DNA from: Terriglobales bacterium | GTDB lineage: Bacteria; Acidobacteriota; Terriglobia; Terriglobales; Acidobacteriaceae | Length of the DNA stretch: 64,000 nt | Reading direction: 5' to 3' | Assembly: GCA_025462725.1 (NCBI GenBank) | Contig: JAOAPE010000013.1 | Coordinates: 40,100-104,099 of the forward strand | Translations under genes and position numbers: made by a program | The notes under the pieces: model-generated | Database searches by the model: none | What the model saw: only the letters and a program-made list of their open reading frames with translations | What the model was told of the DNA's origin: nothing | In this document: piece by piece, positions 15,842 through 25,191 of the stretch | Layout of the letters: each line of letters begins with the position of its first letter | How positions within the stretch are numbered: position 1 is the first letter of the stretch

Positions 15842-16834
15842 TCACGCAACCCGGGGCTGTTTCTCGCTGCTCGCCGTTGCCGCTTCAGATGCCTTCTCGC
15901 CCTTCGCGCGCGTGGCGAGCAACTCCAGAAGCATCGAGTCGCGTTCGCGCTCGAGTTCGTCAATCGAGCGGTTGCCGGCCTCCTTCTGTACGCCTTCGAT
16001 AATCGTTTTCTTGACCTCGGGGCTGAATTCAGTGATATTCCCGAGGTCTTTCCACCAGGTGGAGAGTGGACCCGTGAATTGCTCCATGAAATGTTGAATG
16101 CCTCCTTGGCCGCCACCAAGATGGAACAAGAGATTGGGTCCCATGACACCCCAACGCAGCCCAGGCCCCCAGCTCACGGCAGTATCTGAATCCTCGACAT
16201 CCAACACGCCCTGCTCGATGAGGTACACGATTTCGCGATAGAGGGCGGCTTGCAAGCGATTCGCTACGTGGCCGACGACCTCTTTTCGAACATGGATCGG
16301 CTTTTTGCCGATTGAAGTGTAAAACGCGATTGCCCGCTGGACTGTTTCCGGCGATGTCTTTTCGCCAGCGACTACTTCAACCAAAGGAATTACGTGCGGG
16401 GGATTGAAAGGATGGCCAATCACGCAGCGTTCGGGATGTTTAGTGGCAGACTGCATGACGCTCATGGTCAGCCCCGACGAGCTCGAAGCGATGATCGAAT
16501 CGGGAGGTGTCGCCGCATCCATGTCGGCGAAGAGCTTGATCTTGAAGTCCTTGCGTTCCGGTCCATTCTCCTGCACAAGGTCGGCCTCCGAGAGCGCCTT
16601 CTTCATATCGGGCGTGAACTGCAGATGCTCGCGGGATGTGTTGGGCGAAAGGCCGATTACCTGCAGATCTTTCCATGCATCATCAACGAACCGGCGCAGG
16701 TTTGCTTCCGCGTTCGGCGCTGGATCGGTTGCGGTGACATTGAGACCACGTGCCAGGTACAAGGCCGCCCAACTCGCTCCAATCACGCCCGTACCGACGA
16801 TCGCTACATTCTGAATCTGCTTGTTCTTTGCCAT
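15842..16834 (-). CDS. 3-hydroxyacyl-CoA dehydrogenase family protein (carnitine dehydrogenase-like)
   Basis: A 330-residue NAD-dependent dehydrogenase. The Rossmann motif VAIVGTGVIGASWAALYLARG lies at residues 9-29, followed by the acidic residue in ATDPAP that binds NAD. The active-site His is in GHPFNPPHVIPLVEVV with the partner Glu, and the C-terminal helical domain begins at VGHVANRLQAALYREIVYL. The start VxxG and GLRWGVMGPNLLFHLGGG tail resemble L-carnitine or 3-hydroxybutyryl-CoA dehydrogenases rather than FadB. The last 30 residues are Ala/Glu/Lys-rich and probably disordered. It oxidises a 3-hydroxyacyl (or carnitine) substrate to the 3-keto form, fitting the neighbouring hydratases. 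Confidence 0.88.
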   Translation of the reverse strand: MAKNKQIQNVAIVGTGVIGASWAALYLARGLNVTATDPAPNAEANLRRFVDDAWKDLQVIGLSPNTSREHLQFTPDMKKALSEADLVQENGPERKDFKIKLFADMDAATPPDSIIASSSSGLTMSVMQSATKHPERCVIGHPFNPPHVIPLVEVVAGEKTSPETVQRAIAFYTSIGKKPIHVRKEVVGHVANRLQAALYREIVYLIEQGVLDVEDSDTAVSWGPGLRWGVMGPNLLFHLGGGQGGIQHFMEQFTGPLSTWWKDLGNITEFSPEVKKTIIEGVQKEAGNRSIDELERERDSMLLELLATRAKGEKASEAATASSEKQPRVA

Positions 16835-16855
16835 GTGATCCTCTCCATTTTTGTT

Positions 16856-18166
16856 TTATGCAGCTGCCGGCTTGCGAGGGGCGACCTCCGCAGCCTTCAC
16901 CGGTTGTGATTCATGGTGATTCACAATCAGTCGGGAACCCCTCTGTCCCGTTACATAGGTCCAGGCCCACTGCAGGAAGACTGCTATTCGCAGACTTGAT
17001 GTCGCTAGAAACTGCAGGTGCACTGCAGCCCAAGTCAGCCATGCCCCGAACCCACTGGCTTGCACCTTCCAGCTTTGCAGCACGGCAAATCCCTTGCCTA
17101 CTACCGCCATGGTCCCTTTGTCGAAATAGCTGAACAGACCGGGCGTGCTCGTGCCTTCGACTCGGCTCCGTATCACCTTCGCTGCGTATCGCCCTTCCTG
17201 CATTGCCACTTGCGCGACACCCGGCAGCGGCTTGCCGTTTTCCTCGAGGGATGCCGTATCGCCGATGACGAAAATCTCGGGATGGCCGGGTACAGTGAGG
17301 TCTTTCTGAACTCGTACTCGGCCGGCACGATCCGTGTCGACTTTAAGCCACTTCCCCGCTGGCGAAGGCGCAACCCCCGCCGTCCAGATCACGGTCTTGC
17401 TCGCGATACGCTCTCCAGCTGTCATAACGCCGTCCGCGTCAATAAGGTCAACGCTGTTTCCGAGCCGGACCTCCACACCCAATTTCTCAAGTCTCTGTTT
17501 CGCAGCTTTGGAAAGCTTCTCCGCAAACGTAGTCAGGACCCGCTGCGATTGATCGACGAGCACAATTCTCGCGGAGGCTGGATTGATCCGCCGGAAATCT
17601 GATTTCAACGTCGTGCGGACGAGCACGGCCAAAGCGCCAGCCATCTCCACACCAGTGGGGCCACCACCGACCAGAACGAAAGTCAGCAAGTCACGGTGGC
17701 GGCTTGGGTCTTCTTCAGCTTCCGCTTGTTCAAACGCCTGCAGGATCTTGTTCCGAGTTGCCACAGCATCAGCGAGGCTCTTCATCCCTGGTGCATACTC
17801 AGCAAATTCGTTGTGACCGAAATAGCTGTGAGTAGAGCCCGTTGCAAGGATTAGATAGTCATAAGCAATTGGCACACCCTCGCGATCTGCATTGCTGACG
17901 AAGATGCACTTGCGCTCTTTATCAACTGCTGTGACTTCTCCCAAGATCACCGTGGTGTTTTTCTGTTTGCGAAGGATCGTGCGGATCGGAGTCGCAATCT
18001 GGCTGGGCGTCAACACTGCTGTGGCTACTTGGTAGAGCAGTGGCTGGAAAAGGTTATGGTTAGCGCGGTCGACCAAGATCACCTGCGCGGGCGTCTTTCC
18101 TAGAGCCTTTGCGGCGGCCAATCCTCCAAAACCGCCGCCGACGATAACGATTCTTGGTTGAGCCAT
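16856..18166 (-). CDS. ndh: Type II NADH dehydrogenase (non-proton-pumping)
   Basis: A 436-residue flavoprotein that passes electrons from NADH to quinone at the inner membrane face. The start at 18166 follows GGAGGAAGTG. The FAD-binding GGGFGGLAAAKALG is at residues 9-22, the second dinucleotide motif LVGGGPTGVEMAGAL near 168, and the FAD-closing EIFVIGDTASLE near 295. The AVQEGRYAA-like block MQEGRYAAKVI and the C-terminal hydrophobic helix SSLRIAVFLQWAWTYVTG match membrane-attached Ndh-2 enzymes. Placed among beta-oxidation-type genes, it would re-oxidise the NADH formed by the hydroxyacyl-CoA dehydrogenase. Confidence 0.92.
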   Translation of the reverse strand: MAQPRIVIVGGGFGGLAAAKALGKTPAQVILVDRANHNLFQPLLYQVATAVLTPSQIATPIRTILRKQKNTTVILGEVTAVDKERKCIFVSNADREGVPIAYDYLILATGSTHSYFGHNEFAEYAPGMKSLADAVATRNKILQAFEQAEAEEDPSRHRDLLTFVLVGGGPTGVEMAGALAVLVRTTLKSDFRRINPASARIVLVDQSQRVLTTFAEKLSKAAKQRLEKLGVEVRLGNSVDLIDADGVMTAGERIASKTVIWTAGVAPSPAGKWLKVDTDRAGRVRVQKDLTVPGHPEIFVIGDTASLEENGKPLPGVAQVAMQEGRYAAKVIRSRVEGTSTPGLFSYFDKGTMAVVGKGFAVLQSWKVQASGFGAWLTWAAVHLQFLATSSLRIAVFLQWAWTYVTGQRGSRLIVNHHESQPVKAAEVAPRKPAAA

Positions 18167-18194
18167 CACTTCCTCCGACTTGATCGACTGCTGC

Positions 18195-18980
18195 CTACGC
18201 GACCTTCGATGCCTGCCCGGATTTTGTGAAATCCGGCTTGCGCTTCTCCAGGAAAGCCGTGAACGCCTCTTTCGCATCGGCGGAGCGCACGCACGCGGAG
18301 AACGCTTCATTTTCCAATTTCGCTGCTTGCGCAAGCTCCTCGCGTACAGGGCGTCTCATAAGCCTCTTGCAAGCCTGTAGAGCGCCAGCGGGCTTCTCTG
18401 CCAACTTCTGTGCCGTCTCGCTGGCAGCGGCCAGCAGTATCTGGTCAGGAACAACACGGGTCACAAGTCCAAACTCCGCAGCCCGTGCGGCGTCGAAAGG
18501 CAGTCCCAATTCAATCAGCTCCGCCGCGCGGAGGTATCCAATCCGGGCCGGTATCGAATAGCTGCTTCCGAATTCCGGCACGAGCGCCAAATTGACGAAC
18601 GGCATCTGAAACTTCGCACTCTTTCCTGCATACACGAAGTCGCAGTGGGTCAGCATGGTGGTTCCGCCCCCAATGGCCGCGCCTTGCACCGCAGCAACCA
18701 GCGGCTTTTCGAAATCGATCAGCGCATGGATCAACCGAGCCTGCGGACTTTCGCCAGGTCCTGGAGGGTTCTTTAGGAAGTCCTCCAGATCATTGCCTGC
18801 GCAGAACGAATCGCCCGCGCCGTGCCAGAGCACGACACGGATCTGATCGTCGTTTGCTGTGGTGTTCAGGAGATCCGCCATAGTGATATACATGGCGGAG
18901 GTCATTGCATTCTTCTTTCCCGGCCGGTTGAGCTGGATGCGAAGAATTCTTCCGGAACGTTCTGTAACAATGTCACTCAT
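18195..18980 (-). CDS. Enoyl-CoA hydratase/isomerase family protein (first of two)
   Basis: A 261-residue crotonase-fold enzyme. Oxyanion-hole blocks are visible as SFCAGNDLEDF near residue 60 and AAIGGGTTML near 105. The usual hydratase Glu of the second active-site block is replaced by the VNLALVPEFGSS sequence, so isomerase or another crotonase reaction is possible. The C-terminal ends in a KPDFTKSGQ helix. The neighbours indicate an acyl-CoA substrate. It is followed by ndh 28 bases later. Confidence 0.9.
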   Translation of the reverse strand: MSDIVTERSGRILRIQLNRPGKKNAMTSAMYITMADLLNTTANDDQIRVVLWHGAGDSFCAGNDLEDFLKNPPGPGESPQARLIHALIDFEKPLVAAVQGAAIGGGTTMLTHCDFVYAGKSAKFQMPFVNLALVPEFGSSYSIPARIGYLRAAELIELGLPFDAARAAEFGLVTRVVPDQILLAAASETAQKLAEKPAGALQACKRLMRRPVREELAQAAKLENEAFSACVRSADAKEAFTAFLEKRKPDFTKSGQASKVA

Positions 18981-19007
18981 CGTTCATCTCCCTTGGGTTC
19001 CTTCCGA

Positions 19008-20240
19008 TCAAGCTGCCGATGGCTGTTTGTGTTCCGGAGGGATCGCACCGCTGGCGCGCAAGCCATCAATGTCGCTACTCGTGAAGCCAAGCTCCTCGAG
19101 TACTTCCCGGTTATGCTCACCAACCCCCGGAGCTCTTCGAGCGGGTGTTTTCGTCACGCCATGCACCTGAATGGGGCTGCTGATCGTTGAAGTCAGCTTC
19201 TCGCCCGCTCCTTCGAGTGGAACGACGATGTCATTCGCTCGTAATTGCGGATCGTTAACGACTTCCTGCGGCTCACGCACAGCGCCGAAGGGGACATGAA
19301 CTTCGTTGAAGACTTCATACCAATGCGACATTGGCTGCGAACCAAAGATCTCATCGAGCATTGCCGTCAGTTGCGGCCGGTTCTGCGCTATCTTGGCAGG
19401 ATCGGAGAATCGCGGATCCGTCAGGATATCCTCACGACCCATTGCTTTCAGGACCGCTGGTACTTTGTCTGGAGTAGCTACGAGAACGAACCAGGTGCCA
19501 TCGGAAGAGCGATACGTGTTCAAGGCTGCATTTGCGGGATGCGCTCGATCGTGCAGCCCGTAGAAATTCGCACCGGATAGAGCCGCTTGGATGAAGACGC
19601 TGGCCGACCAAACACCTGCTGCGAGGAGCGAAGTGCTGACATAGGATCCTTTGCCGGTGCGTTCGCGACGATAAAGCGCGGTCACAATCGCGGCATAAAT
19701 GCAGACCGCAGTCGCGTTGTCACCGCTACCTGCTACCGGCCAGGTCGGCGGCGATCCAGCATCGCGCGTCATGAATAACAAACCGCTTCGCGCCCAGTAG
19801 GCCGTGAGATCGAATCCGGGAAGAGCGGCGTCCGGGCCTTTCTCGCCGAAGCCGGTGAGATCGGCGTAGATCAGACGCGGATTCCAATTCGCGACATCGT
19901 CATATTCGAGCTTCAATTTCTTACGCGCCGGATGCGGTGTGTTGACGATGAACACGTCGGCCCACTTGGCTAACCGCTCGAGAACCTGCTGCACGCTCGC
20001 AGCTTTCAGATTGAGCGCGACGCCGCGCTTATTTCGATTAGCCAATTGGAAGGGATAAGGCTCTTCTGAACGCGGCTGCGGCGGGATCTTCTGCCCGCTT
20101 CTCCACAGCTCTCCTTCGGGCGGCTCTACTTTGATGACGTTCGCGCCGAAGTCGGAGAGGATCGTAGCTGCACCCGGACCCGCGATGAAGCTTGAGAAAT
20201 CGACAACTTTTAAACCAGAAAAAATGTTTTCCGTCGCCAT
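19008..20240 (-). CDS. CaiB/BaiF family CoA-transferase
   Basis: A 410-residue class III CoA-transferase, which moves CoA between acids through an aspartyl-CoA intermediate. The start at 20240 has GAGGAAA five bases upstream; the longer TTG frame is unlikely. Motifs: VVDFSSFIAGPGAATILSDFG, then VIKVEPPEG near 45, NRNKRGVALNL near 75, and the catalytic Asp in PGFDLTAYWARSG near 150. The C-terminal GEHNREVLEELGF is standard for the family. In this series it probably activates or recycles an acid for the crotonases and acyl-CoA dehydrogenase. Confidence 0.92.
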   Translation of the reverse strand: MATENIFSGLKVVDFSSFIAGPGAATILSDFGANVIKVEPPEGELWRSGQKIPPQPRSEEPYPFQLANRNKRGVALNLKAASVQQVLERLAKWADVFIVNTPHPARKKLKLEYDDVANWNPRLIYADLTGFGEKGPDAALPGFDLTAYWARSGLLFMTRDAGSPPTWPVAGSGDNATAVCIYAAIVTALYRRERTGKGSYVSTSLLAAGVWSASVFIQAALSGANFYGLHDRAHPANAALNTYRSSDGTWFVLVATPDKVPAVLKAMGREDILTDPRFSDPAKIAQNRPQLTAMLDEIFGSQPMSHWYEVFNEVHVPFGAVREPQEVVNDPQLRANDIVVPLEGAGEKLTSTISSPIQVHGVTKTPARRAPGVGEHNREVLEELGFTSSDIDGLRASGAIPPEHKQPSAA

Positions 20241-20272
20241 AGCGTTTCCTCGCAATCAGAAATTTGGATTCT

Positions 20273-21076
20273 CTACCGGCCCCGGAACTCCGGTGCTCGT
20301 TTCGCCAGGAAGGCGGATGCGCCTTCCTTCTTGTCTTCGGTTCCAGCACAAAGCGCAAACAGCGACGCCTCGAGGAGCAAACCATCGTCAAGGTTCATTT
20401 CCATGCCTCTGTTCACTGCCTCGATCGAGAACTTCACGGCCACCGGGGCGCTGGTAAGTATCTGGTTCAGGATCTCCTCGGCCGTCGCGACCACAAAGCC
20501 ATCCGGCACGAGCTCGTTGACAAGACCGATTCGATAGGCCTCGTCTGCGCTGATCATCTGGCCGGACAGAATCACTTGGAGCGCCCGACCTTTCCCAACC
20601 AATCGCGGAAGCCGCTGGGACCCGCCATATCCCGGCATGATTCCCAATTTCACTTCCGGTTGGCCGAACTTTGCCGAGTCGGTAGCGATCCGAAGCGTGC
20701 AGGCCATAGCCAGCTCGCATCCGCCGCCGAGAGCAAAACCATTGACCGCAGCCACCACGGGTTTGCCGAGATTTTCAATCAATTGTGTAAGGGCTTGACC
20801 AAGACGTGTTCTTTCTTCCGCTTCGAGCGGCGATTGATCAACCATCTCGCTGATATCGGCGCCCGCGGCAAAGGCTTTACTTCCGGAGCCCGTGAGGATC
20901 ACTCCGCGGATGGCGGGATCGTCACGAGCGTCTTCGAATGCTTCCTTCAACTCTGTGACTGTTGCTTTGTTGAGAGCGTTCATCACCTTGGGCCGGTTGA
21001 TCGTCACATATGCGATTGGCCCCTTTTTCTCGTACAGAACGTTCTGAAGTTGTAATGCGGAGGTTAGCGTACCCAT
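20273..21076 (-). CDS. Enoyl-CoA hydratase (second crotonase)
   Basis: A 267-residue crotonase with canonical motifs: VTINRPKVMNALN near residue 26, FAAGADISEM near 70, the NGFALGGGCELAMACTLRIA oxyanion block near 110, and the active-site region GQPEVKLGIMPGYGGSQRLP near 140 with its catalytic Glu. It adds water to a trans-2-enoyl-CoA. Unlike the first crotonase, the catalytic signature is complete, so hydratase activity is more likely here. It sits 32 bases upstream of the CoA-transferase gene. Confidence 0.94.
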   Translation of the reverse strand: MGTLTSALQLQNVLYEKKGPIAYVTINRPKVMNALNKATVTELKEAFEDARDDPAIRGVILTGSGSKAFAAGADISEMVDQSPLEAEERTRLGQALTQLIENLGKPVVAAVNGFALGGGCELAMACTLRIATDSAKFGQPEVKLGIMPGYGGSQRLPRLVGKGRALQVILSGQMISADEAYRIGLVNELVPDGFVVATAEEILNQILTSAPVAVKFSIEAVNRGMEMNLDDGLLLEASLFALCAGTEDKKEGASAFLAKRAPEFRGR

Positions 21077-21111
21077 TGCTCTCTCCTTCGTAAGTCGATT
21101 ACGTGCAGCTG

Positions 21112-22059
21112 CTATGCGGCGGTAGGAAGTTCCGCATAAGCGATGCCCGTGAGATTGCCCAACGCGAAGAGCAGCATCTTCTCGTTCGATCCATCGAGAT
21201 TCGCGCTGTAAACGGAACCACCGAAATCTGTCATGAACATACGTCCACCCTTCAGATCCAGCGACAATCCAATTCCTTCCATCAGGTGAGTGACAACAAT
21301 TTCCGGATCTTTGCGATTCCCAGGTACCACATCCATGGGCGCCCGGTTCACGGTGTTGCCGCGCGGCGGGTCACCGCGATCCGTCCAGTACATCATCCGC
21401 TTGGACAGATCGAGATCCAGATCGATAGGCTCCGGCAGATTGTCGTAGAGCAATTCGATGTCTGCGCGGTTCGCTGGCGCCTGCCCCTTGGGGATTTCCA
21501 GATTGGCGCGAAAAATTTGACCCTGTCCGGCGTTGTCAGGTCCTTTCTGCGTCCAGTAGAACTTGCCGCCTTCGGCATCGACTGCGATACCGACGCACCA
21601 TTTCCTCGCGTCCTCACCGGGGCGTGAGTCGCCCTCACTCGTGTCAACCAGGGTTTCGACATCGGAGCCATTGAGATTGCTGCGCATGACCCGCATGCCT
21701 TCGCGATCACACCAGTAGAGCTTGCCGTTCTTCTTGTCGAGCTGGAGTTGCTTGGGGGTAAACGTGCTACCCGCAGGAACAATGTGTTTGACGTTTCTTC
21801 CGTCAACATCGGAGCGTTCGATGGAACCATCATTCGCTTTGAGGTTGCCCATATTCGTCCAATAGAGATGACCTGCCGCGACGTCCACAACGATGCCGTC
21901 AGGAAGCCTTCGACCCTCGCTGACAATCGTCTTCACATCAGAGCCGTCGGGTTTGGCAGAGAGCACGCGGCCGTCGCTCACATCCAGAATGAACAGACGG
22001 CCTGAGTCAGATGTTGCAGCGAGTTTTGTGTTCCTTGGTTTGGAAGGATTTGGGGACAT
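21112..22059 (-). CDS. YWTD-repeat beta-propeller protein
   Basis: A 315-residue protein made of LDL-receptor class B type repeats: LYWTNMG, LYWCDREG, FYWTQKG and MYWTDRGD mark successive blades, each with an upstream IVVDV or LDLDL strand. Such domains form a six-bladed propeller. No signal peptide is visible, so it is probably cytoplasmic. Bacterial members resemble SMP-30-like lactonases in shape, but no catalytic site can be claimed. It is embedded between an acyl-CoA dehydrogenase and a crotonase, which suggests a link to the same pathway, either binding or a lactonase-like step. Confidence 0.85.
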   Translation of the reverse strand: MSPNPSKPRNTKLAATSDSGRLFILDVSDGRVLSAKPDGSDVKTIVSEGRRLPDGIVVDVAAGHLYWTNMGNLKANDGSIERSDVDGRNVKHIVPAGSTFTPKQLQLDKKNGKLYWCDREGMRVMRSNLNGSDVETLVDTSEGDSRPGEDARKWCVGIAVDAEGGKFYWTQKGPDNAGQGQIFRANLEIPKGQAPANRADIELLYDNLPEPIDLDLDLSKRMMYWTDRGDPPRGNTVNRAPMDVVPGNRKDPEIVVTHLMEGIGLSLDLKGGRMFMTDFGGSVYSANLDGSNEKMLLFALGNLTGIAYAELPTAA

Positions 22060-22103
22060 TCTTAATTCTCCTTTTCAGCCCTGTGATCAGACCTCTTCGT
22101 CAC

Positions 22104-23330
22104 TTACACAAAGGCGCTGAAACCGGTGATGGCTTTGCCCAAGATGAGATTCTGCATCTGGTATGTGCCTTCGTAGGAGTACAGGGCTTCGGCGTCTGCG
22201 AAGAATCGTGCAACCTTGTAGTCGGCGGCGATGCCGTTTCCGCCCAACAGCTCCCGCGCCCAGGCGACCGTCTCGCGACACTTGGCCGTAGTGAATGCCT
22301 TGGCGAGCGCGGCGTGGGCGTCCGTCATCTTGCCTTCAGCATCGAGTTGGGCCGTGCGAACGACCAGGCACTGCGAAGCCGTGATATTGGCAATCATCTT
22401 GGCGAGGAGGTCTTGCACGAGCTGGAAGGAGGCGATCGGTTTTCCAAACTGCAACCGCTCCTGACAATACTTGAGCGCATTCTCGTAGGCGCCCATCGCG
22501 CATCCCGTCGCCTCCCACCCCACCATGTATCGCGTCATTTTCAATACCGCAGCGGTGTCGCGGAAGGATTTATCTGCCTGAAGACGGTTCTCTTCCGGAA
22601 TGCGGCAGTTCTCCATCGTGATCAAGCCGTTTTGAACCACCTTGAGTGCGATCTTGTTCTGAATCTTTTCGACCTTAAAGCCAGGTGTATTCTTGTTCTC
22701 AACGATGAAGCCGTTGACTTGATTGTCAGCGAGGTTACGTGCCCAGATGATTGAAATGTCGCACCATGGTGCATTACCGATCCATTTTTTCTGGCCGTTG
22801 ATGATCCAAGTGTCGCCGTCACGCTTTGCTGTCGTTGTCAATCCGCCGGAAGCTCCCGAACCCACGAGCGGTTCGGTGAGGCCGAAACATCCGATCTTTT
22901 CCCAACGAGCCATTGGCGGGAGCCACTTCTGTTTTTGTTCTTCTGATCCGCCGAGGTAGATGGAACCCATCGCCAGGCCGTTGTGAACACCGTAAAATGT
23001 CGCGATTGAAGAATCGACTCGTGCCATCTCCATTGCAAGCAAACCGAATAGCAATGTGCTTCCGCCTCTGCAGTCGTAGCCCTTCATGGCAACGCCACCG
23101 ATGTTGAGCTTCTTGATCTCAGGCAACACTTCAAACGGAAATTCATCTTCGACCCAATATTTCGTGATGATCGGCGCAACCTTGGTTTCCAGAAAAGTGC
23201 GCACCTGCTTCACAACCGCCAGTTCCTCCGCCGGAAGCGTCTCGGCGAGTTCGTAGAAATCACTGTTCGGCGCGGGAACTGGCTTTGCGGCTTTCGGCAT
23301 CGTGATGGGCTGCTTTGGCAGAGTTGCCAT
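22104..23330 (-). CDS. Acyl-CoA dehydrogenase (glutaryl-CoA dehydrogenase-like)
   Basis: A 408-residue FAD enzyme that introduces a trans-2 double bond into an acyl-CoA. The FAD/substrate blocks GCFGLTEPLVGSGASG (near 155) and NGQKKWIGNAPWCD are clear. The catalytic Glu lies in YSYEGTYQMQNLILGKAITG near residue 390, the same position as in glutaryl-CoA and isovaleryl-type enzymes. The first 25 residues are a Pro/Ala/Lys-rich extension. It is the first gene of the minus-strand acyl-CoA series and probably lies closest to its promoter. Confidence 0.93.
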   Translation of the reverse strand: MATLPKQPITMPKAAKPVPAPNSDFYELAETLPAEELAVVKQVRTFLETKVAPIITKYWVEDEFPFEVLPEIKKLNIGGVAMKGYDCRGGSTLLFGLLAMEMARVDSSIATFYGVHNGLAMGSIYLGGSEEQKQKWLPPMARWEKIGCFGLTEPLVGSGASGGLTTTAKRDGDTWIINGQKKWIGNAPWCDISIIWARNLADNQVNGFIVENKNTPGFKVEKIQNKIALKVVQNGLITMENCRIPEENRLQADKSFRDTAAVLKMTRYMVGWEATGCAMGAYENALKYCQERLQFGKPIASFQLVQDLLAKMIANITASQCLVVRTAQLDAEGKMTDAHAALAKAFTTAKCRETVAWARELLGGNGIAADYKVARFFADAEALYSYEGTYQMQNLILGKAITGFSAFV

Positions 23331-23494
23331 GAAGGAACCTCCTGGTTATCAGCGCCTCATTTATTTCTGAGGCAATCGTAAGAGCACCCGTTGGCCGAAT
23401 GCTCGGTTTGCGTATCTTGCTAAAAAGTCTGCTCAGACGCAAGTCACGCGCCCGGCAAACCGCGCTATCAGTAAGTACAATTTAGGGAATCCTC

Positions 23495-23782
23495 CTACCC
23501 GTGGAGAGGCCACTCTTTCGCAATTGCCTGTAGAAGGTCCTTCATCTCAGGTCCTGAAGCCATAAGCCGGGTTCCGCTGCAGGCGATCAGCGCCAATAGG
23601 TATTTGCCGGCTCCGTCCACGTGGTCAACTGCGTTCAGGTCGAGATAAAGCGAGCGGCCAAAAAGAATCGCTCTTGCGGTTCGCCAGGCATTCTCGACCT
23701 CGACGACCCACGCGCCGATGAGCTGCCCTTCGAGCTTTAAGGTGACTTGCTCTGGCCGGTCCTGTACCGTGATTCTGAGCAT
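23495..23782 (-). CDS. Small STAS-like protein (95 aa)
   Basis: A 95-residue protein with the alpha/beta pattern of STAS domains: VTLKLEGQLIGAWVVEVENAW, then SLYLDLNAVDHVDGAGKYLL, where anti-sigma-factor antagonists carry the phosphorylatable Ser after D. Here the equivalent position reads VDGAGK, with no Ser, so phospho-switching like SpoIIAA is doubtful. No cognate kinase is nearby. It lies 53 bases upstream of, and same strand as, nothing coupled; the efflux operon that ends at 23836 precedes it, so it may be read from that transcript. Confidence 0.7.
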   Translation of the reverse strand: MLRITVQDRPEQVTLKLEGQLIGAWVVEVENAWRTARAILFGRSLYLDLNAVDHVDGAGKYLLALIACSGTRLMASGPEMKDLLQAIAKEWPLHG

Positions 23783-23835
23783 GAATCGCTCTCGAGCGTC
23801 GGCCCAAAAGCAAAGTAATCGAATATCACGTGCGG

Positions 23836-25191
23836 TTATTGAGGCGTCTCTCCGATTGCTTGAATGAGCTCATCGCGTGCCTGAATGTAATCCAACTGCG
23901 ACTGCAGCAGAAGTGTCCTGGCCTCGAGTTGCTGGGCGACTGCAACTTGCGCTTGCGAACGGAGAGCGGCACCACGAACTAGCTGCTGTGCCGAGACACG
24001 CTTCGACTCTTCACGCAACGCCAGCAGCTCCTTTGAAACCGCAACCATCTGCCGCGTGCGCTCCAGTTTGTTGTAAGTAGTCAGCACTCGGACCTCGACT
24101 TCGTCATTGACGCGCGCGAGGTTCTCTCTGGCTTGCGCGAGTTGAGCCTCACGTTCATGTATCGTGGCCGATTTTCTACCTGCATCGAAAATGTCGTAGC
24201 TGAAGTGAATGCCAAAACTTCCGAAGTTGCGGGCGAGAAATGGAACATCGTTCTGGTAGCTGTAACGCGCGAAAGCTGCGACATCGGGCACATATTCGCG
24301 TTTCGCCAATCGCACCGCCGCCATGGCTTTCTCAACATTGGCGCGCCCTTCTGCGATCTCGGGGTGTGCCTGCAGCGCGAGTTTGACGCATTCTTCACGC
24401 TGGCAGGTCTCAGAGACAGAGACAGGGACGTTTGGGTCGAGTGCGATTTGGGTTGAAAGAGGCAGGCCGATGGCGTCCTTAAATTGCAACTGCAGGTCGC
24501 TCAACTGGATTTCAGTGCTCAGCAGTTCCTGTTTTGCCTGCATCGCTTGTGCGCGGGTCTCGATAAGTTCTTGCTCGATCGAGCTTCCATATTTGGCTTG
24601 CTGAACCCGCTCGCTCTGCATTGCGTCGCTGGCCTGGACCTTCGCCATAACCGCGTTACGTTGCGATTCGGTGATCAATATCTTGTAGTAGAGCTGGCGG
24701 ACCTTCACTGCAATATCGTTCCGGGTTCCGCGGGCTTTTCCACGCATCGCATCGAGTTCCGCTCGCGCAATATCGTTTCCGGCCCTGATTTTCAGCAACT
24801 GAGTAAGCGGCTGGACAAGCCCCGTTCCGCTGGTAGTTAGATTTAGTCCGCCCTGATTAAGGATCAACGGCTGAGTAGGAATCAAATTGGTCCCGAAAAC
24901 GCCAAGGCCCCCGGCAGGAATTTCGATGAATTGAGTATCGGTGACGTGCACGAATTCGGTGTCGTTGCGAAGCACTGGGAAATACGAGCTCCTGGCGACG
25001 TCTTTTGCGTTTTTCTTTTCCTCGACGGCGGATTCAGCAATTCGAACCACGTGATTGTGCTGCAGGGCCAGATCGACAGCCTCCTGCAAGGTGATGCGGC
25101 GAAGAGTGGAAGAATCCGTCTGCGCCGCGGCAAAAGATCCTGCTGTGCAGACTGACACGGCAATCGCCAGGATGTGAATACGTCGGTTCAT
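23836..25191 (-). CDS. TolC family outer-membrane efflux channel
   Basis: A 451-residue exported protein, with a signal peptide ending near AAAQT. It shows the two-fold repeat of the TolC family: an opening ITLQEAVDLALQHNHVVRIAE (about 33-53) and the second half starting near LALQAHPEIAEGRANVEKA (about 268), each followed by long coiled helices. It would form the outer-membrane conduit for the MFS pump and HlyD adaptor encoded directly upstream; its ATG overlaps the pump stop by four bases. Substrate is probably toxic small molecules. Confidence 0.93.
   Translation of the reverse strand: MNRRIHILAIAVSVCTAGSFAAAQTDSSTLRRITLQEAVDLALQHNHVVRIAESAVEEKKNAKDVARSSYFPVLRNDTEFVHVTDTQFIEIPAGGLGVFGTNLIPTQPLILNQGGLNLTTSGTGLVQPLTQLLKIRAGNDIARAELDAMRGKARGTRNDIAVKVRQLYYKILITESQRNAVMAKVQASDAMQSERVQQAKYGSSIEQELIETRAQAMQAKQELLSTEIQLSDLQLQFKDAIGLPLSTQIALDPNVPVSVSETCQREECVKLALQAHPEIAEGRANVEKAMAAVRLAKREYVPDVAAFARYSYQNDVPFLARNFGSFGIHFSYDIFDAGRKSATIHEREAQLAQARENLARVNDEVEVRVLTTYNKLERTRQMVAVSKELLALREESKRVSAQQLVRGAALRSQAQVAVAQQLEARTLLLQSQLDYIQARDELIQAIGETPQ

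Noticed and set aside
23316..23329. TGGCA-GAG-TTGCCA dyad resembling an operator or a -24/-12 element
   Set aside because: It lies inside the acyl-CoA dehydrogenase N-terminus, and the spacing is wrong for sigma-54.
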